From positions 1 through 6,499 of the forward strand of contig CALUZE010000074.1 of NCBI GenBank assembly GCA_944325235.1: a DNA stretch of 6,499 nt. Reading direction: 5' to 3'. Position numbers and translations under genes: made by a program. Positions 6,053 through 6,499 of the stretch are shown here, one piece after another (position 1 is the first letter of the stretch; every line of letters starts with the position of its first letter). The stretch is from an uncultured Elusimicrobiales bacterium (lineage in GTDB: Bacteria > Elusimicrobiota > Elusimicrobia > Elusimicrobiales > Elusimicrobiaceae). Below the pieces are notes generated by a model. The model was not told the origin of the DNA. It saw only the letters and a program-made list of their open reading frames with translations, and searched no databases.

Positions 6053-6499
6053 TTATCCTCCTTTTGCGTAGCGGGAGCCAGCTCCTTGGGGGCGGTTTCC
6101 ACGATGATTTCGCGCAGGATTTTGACGTCTTTGTCGCGGATTTGCTCGCTGGGGACGGCTTTGGCAAATTTAACCAAATCGCCCGAGCTTAAAAATTCCC
6201 GCAGTTGGTACATTAAAGGCGCCATTTGCGGCATGGCTTTCACGCGCCGCAGCAGTTCGGCGGAGGTATCGGCCGACGCGTCTATATGAAATTGCCGCCA
6301 CAGGTATTCGCGCAGAATGTCCGACAGCGTGATGTAAAACAGTTTGTATTGCTGGTTCTCCCACAGGCCGCTGTCGAGCAGCGCGTCAATTTTGGACAGG
6401 GCAATCACGTTGCCCGGGCGGGTGTCTTCGTGGTTGTCCACGCGCAGGGCCCGGCTGTGCCACCGCTGGTACCAGTAGCGGATGACGTACGCAAGCGCC
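6049..6499 (-). CDS. DUF4381-like Bat-cluster membrane protein, C-terminal fragment (cut by window edge)
   Basis: The last 149 residues of a gene that enters from the right edge; the frame is open to the end of the window. The visible part begins with the end of a likely membrane helix (ALAYVIRYWYQRW), then a basic stretch, then a helical cytoplasmic domain with ALSKIDALLDSGLW, FYITLSDILREYLWRQFHI, TSAELLRRV and the diagnostic DLVKFAKAVPS. This matches the small membrane proteins (DUF4381 type) found between the DUF58 protein and BatA in MoxR/Bat clusters: a signal or beta-rich N-terminus, one membrane helix and this C-terminal domain. Its function is unknown; its constant place next to the VWA proteins suggests a part of the same complex. 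A GTG at 6441 could be read as a start, but it lies in the middle of the domain architecture and has no need to be one. The gene ends in an ATGA overlap with batA. Confidence 0.82.
   Translation of the reverse strand, partial: ALAYVIRYWYQRWHSRALRVDNHEDTRPGNVIALSKIDALLDSGLWENQQYKLFYITLSDILREYLWRQFHIDASADTSAELLRRVKAMPQMAPLMYQLREFLSSGDLVKFAKAVPSEQIRDKDVKILREIIVETAPKELAPATQKEDK
6057..6063 (-). promoter_or_regulatory. Ribosome binding site of batA
   Basis: AAGGAGG, 4 bases before the batA ATG at 6052, is close to the full anti-Shine-Dalgarno complement. It is encoded by the final Lys-Glu-Asp codons of the upstream DUF4381-like gene. It shows that the N-terminally extended form of BatA is the translated one. 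Confidence 0.85.

Noticed and set aside
6439..6441. GTG as start of the right-hand gene
   Set aside because: The frame stays open to the window edge and the residues before it form the end of a membrane helix, as expected for a DUF4381-like protein, so the gene is simply truncated by the window.

Overview
The window is about 6.5 kb of moderately GC-rich bacterial DNA. Everything recognisable is on the minus strand in one tightly packed run of eight genes, so it reads from high to low coordinates. No gap between genes exceeds 16 bases, and I see no internal promoter, terminator, RNA gene, mobile element or CRISPR array. Both end genes are cut by the window edges.

In transcription order the genes are: the C-terminal part of a DUF4381-like membrane protein (6499 to 6049); batA (6052 to 4925) and batB (4923 to 3880), two membrane-anchored von Willebrand factor A (VWA) proteins with complete MIDAS metal sites; batC (3871 to 3206), an exported TPR protein with a Gln/Asn/Asp-rich tail; batD (3201 to 1387), a large exported protein of beta-sandwich repeats with one membrane anchor; batE (1390 to 671), with TPRs, two membrane segments and an SH3-like domain; gmhA (654 to 97), sedoheptulose-7-phosphate isomerase; and the first 31 codons of rpiB (93 to 1). 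Two junctions are ATGA overlaps (DUF4381/batA and batD/batE). The others are gaps of 1, 4, 8, 16 and 3 bases, so co-transcription and translational coupling are likely.

The first six genes form a textbook Bat (Bacteroides aerotolerance) cluster of the MoxR/VWA type. BatA and BatB are expected to hold a VWA domain next to the membrane, BatC and BatE to provide TPR scaffolding, and BatD to provide a large extracytoplasmic beta-rich arm. The whole is probably an envelope complex driven by a MoxR AAA+ ATPase encoded just outside the window. The biochemical role of Bat proteins is not settled. The less usual part is the join to two sugar-phosphate isomerases: GmhA commits sedoheptulose-7-P to ADP-heptose (LPS inner core), and RpiB interconverts ribose-5-P and ribulose-5-P.

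The organism is probably Gram-negative (heptose pathway, exported Bat proteins). The clear purine-rich Shine-Dalgarno sequences argue against Bacteroidota, where such sites are usually absent. Elusimicrobiota or another non-Bacteroidota didermic phylum would fit, but this is a weak guess. Nothing suggests recent transfer: the style is uniform across the window.
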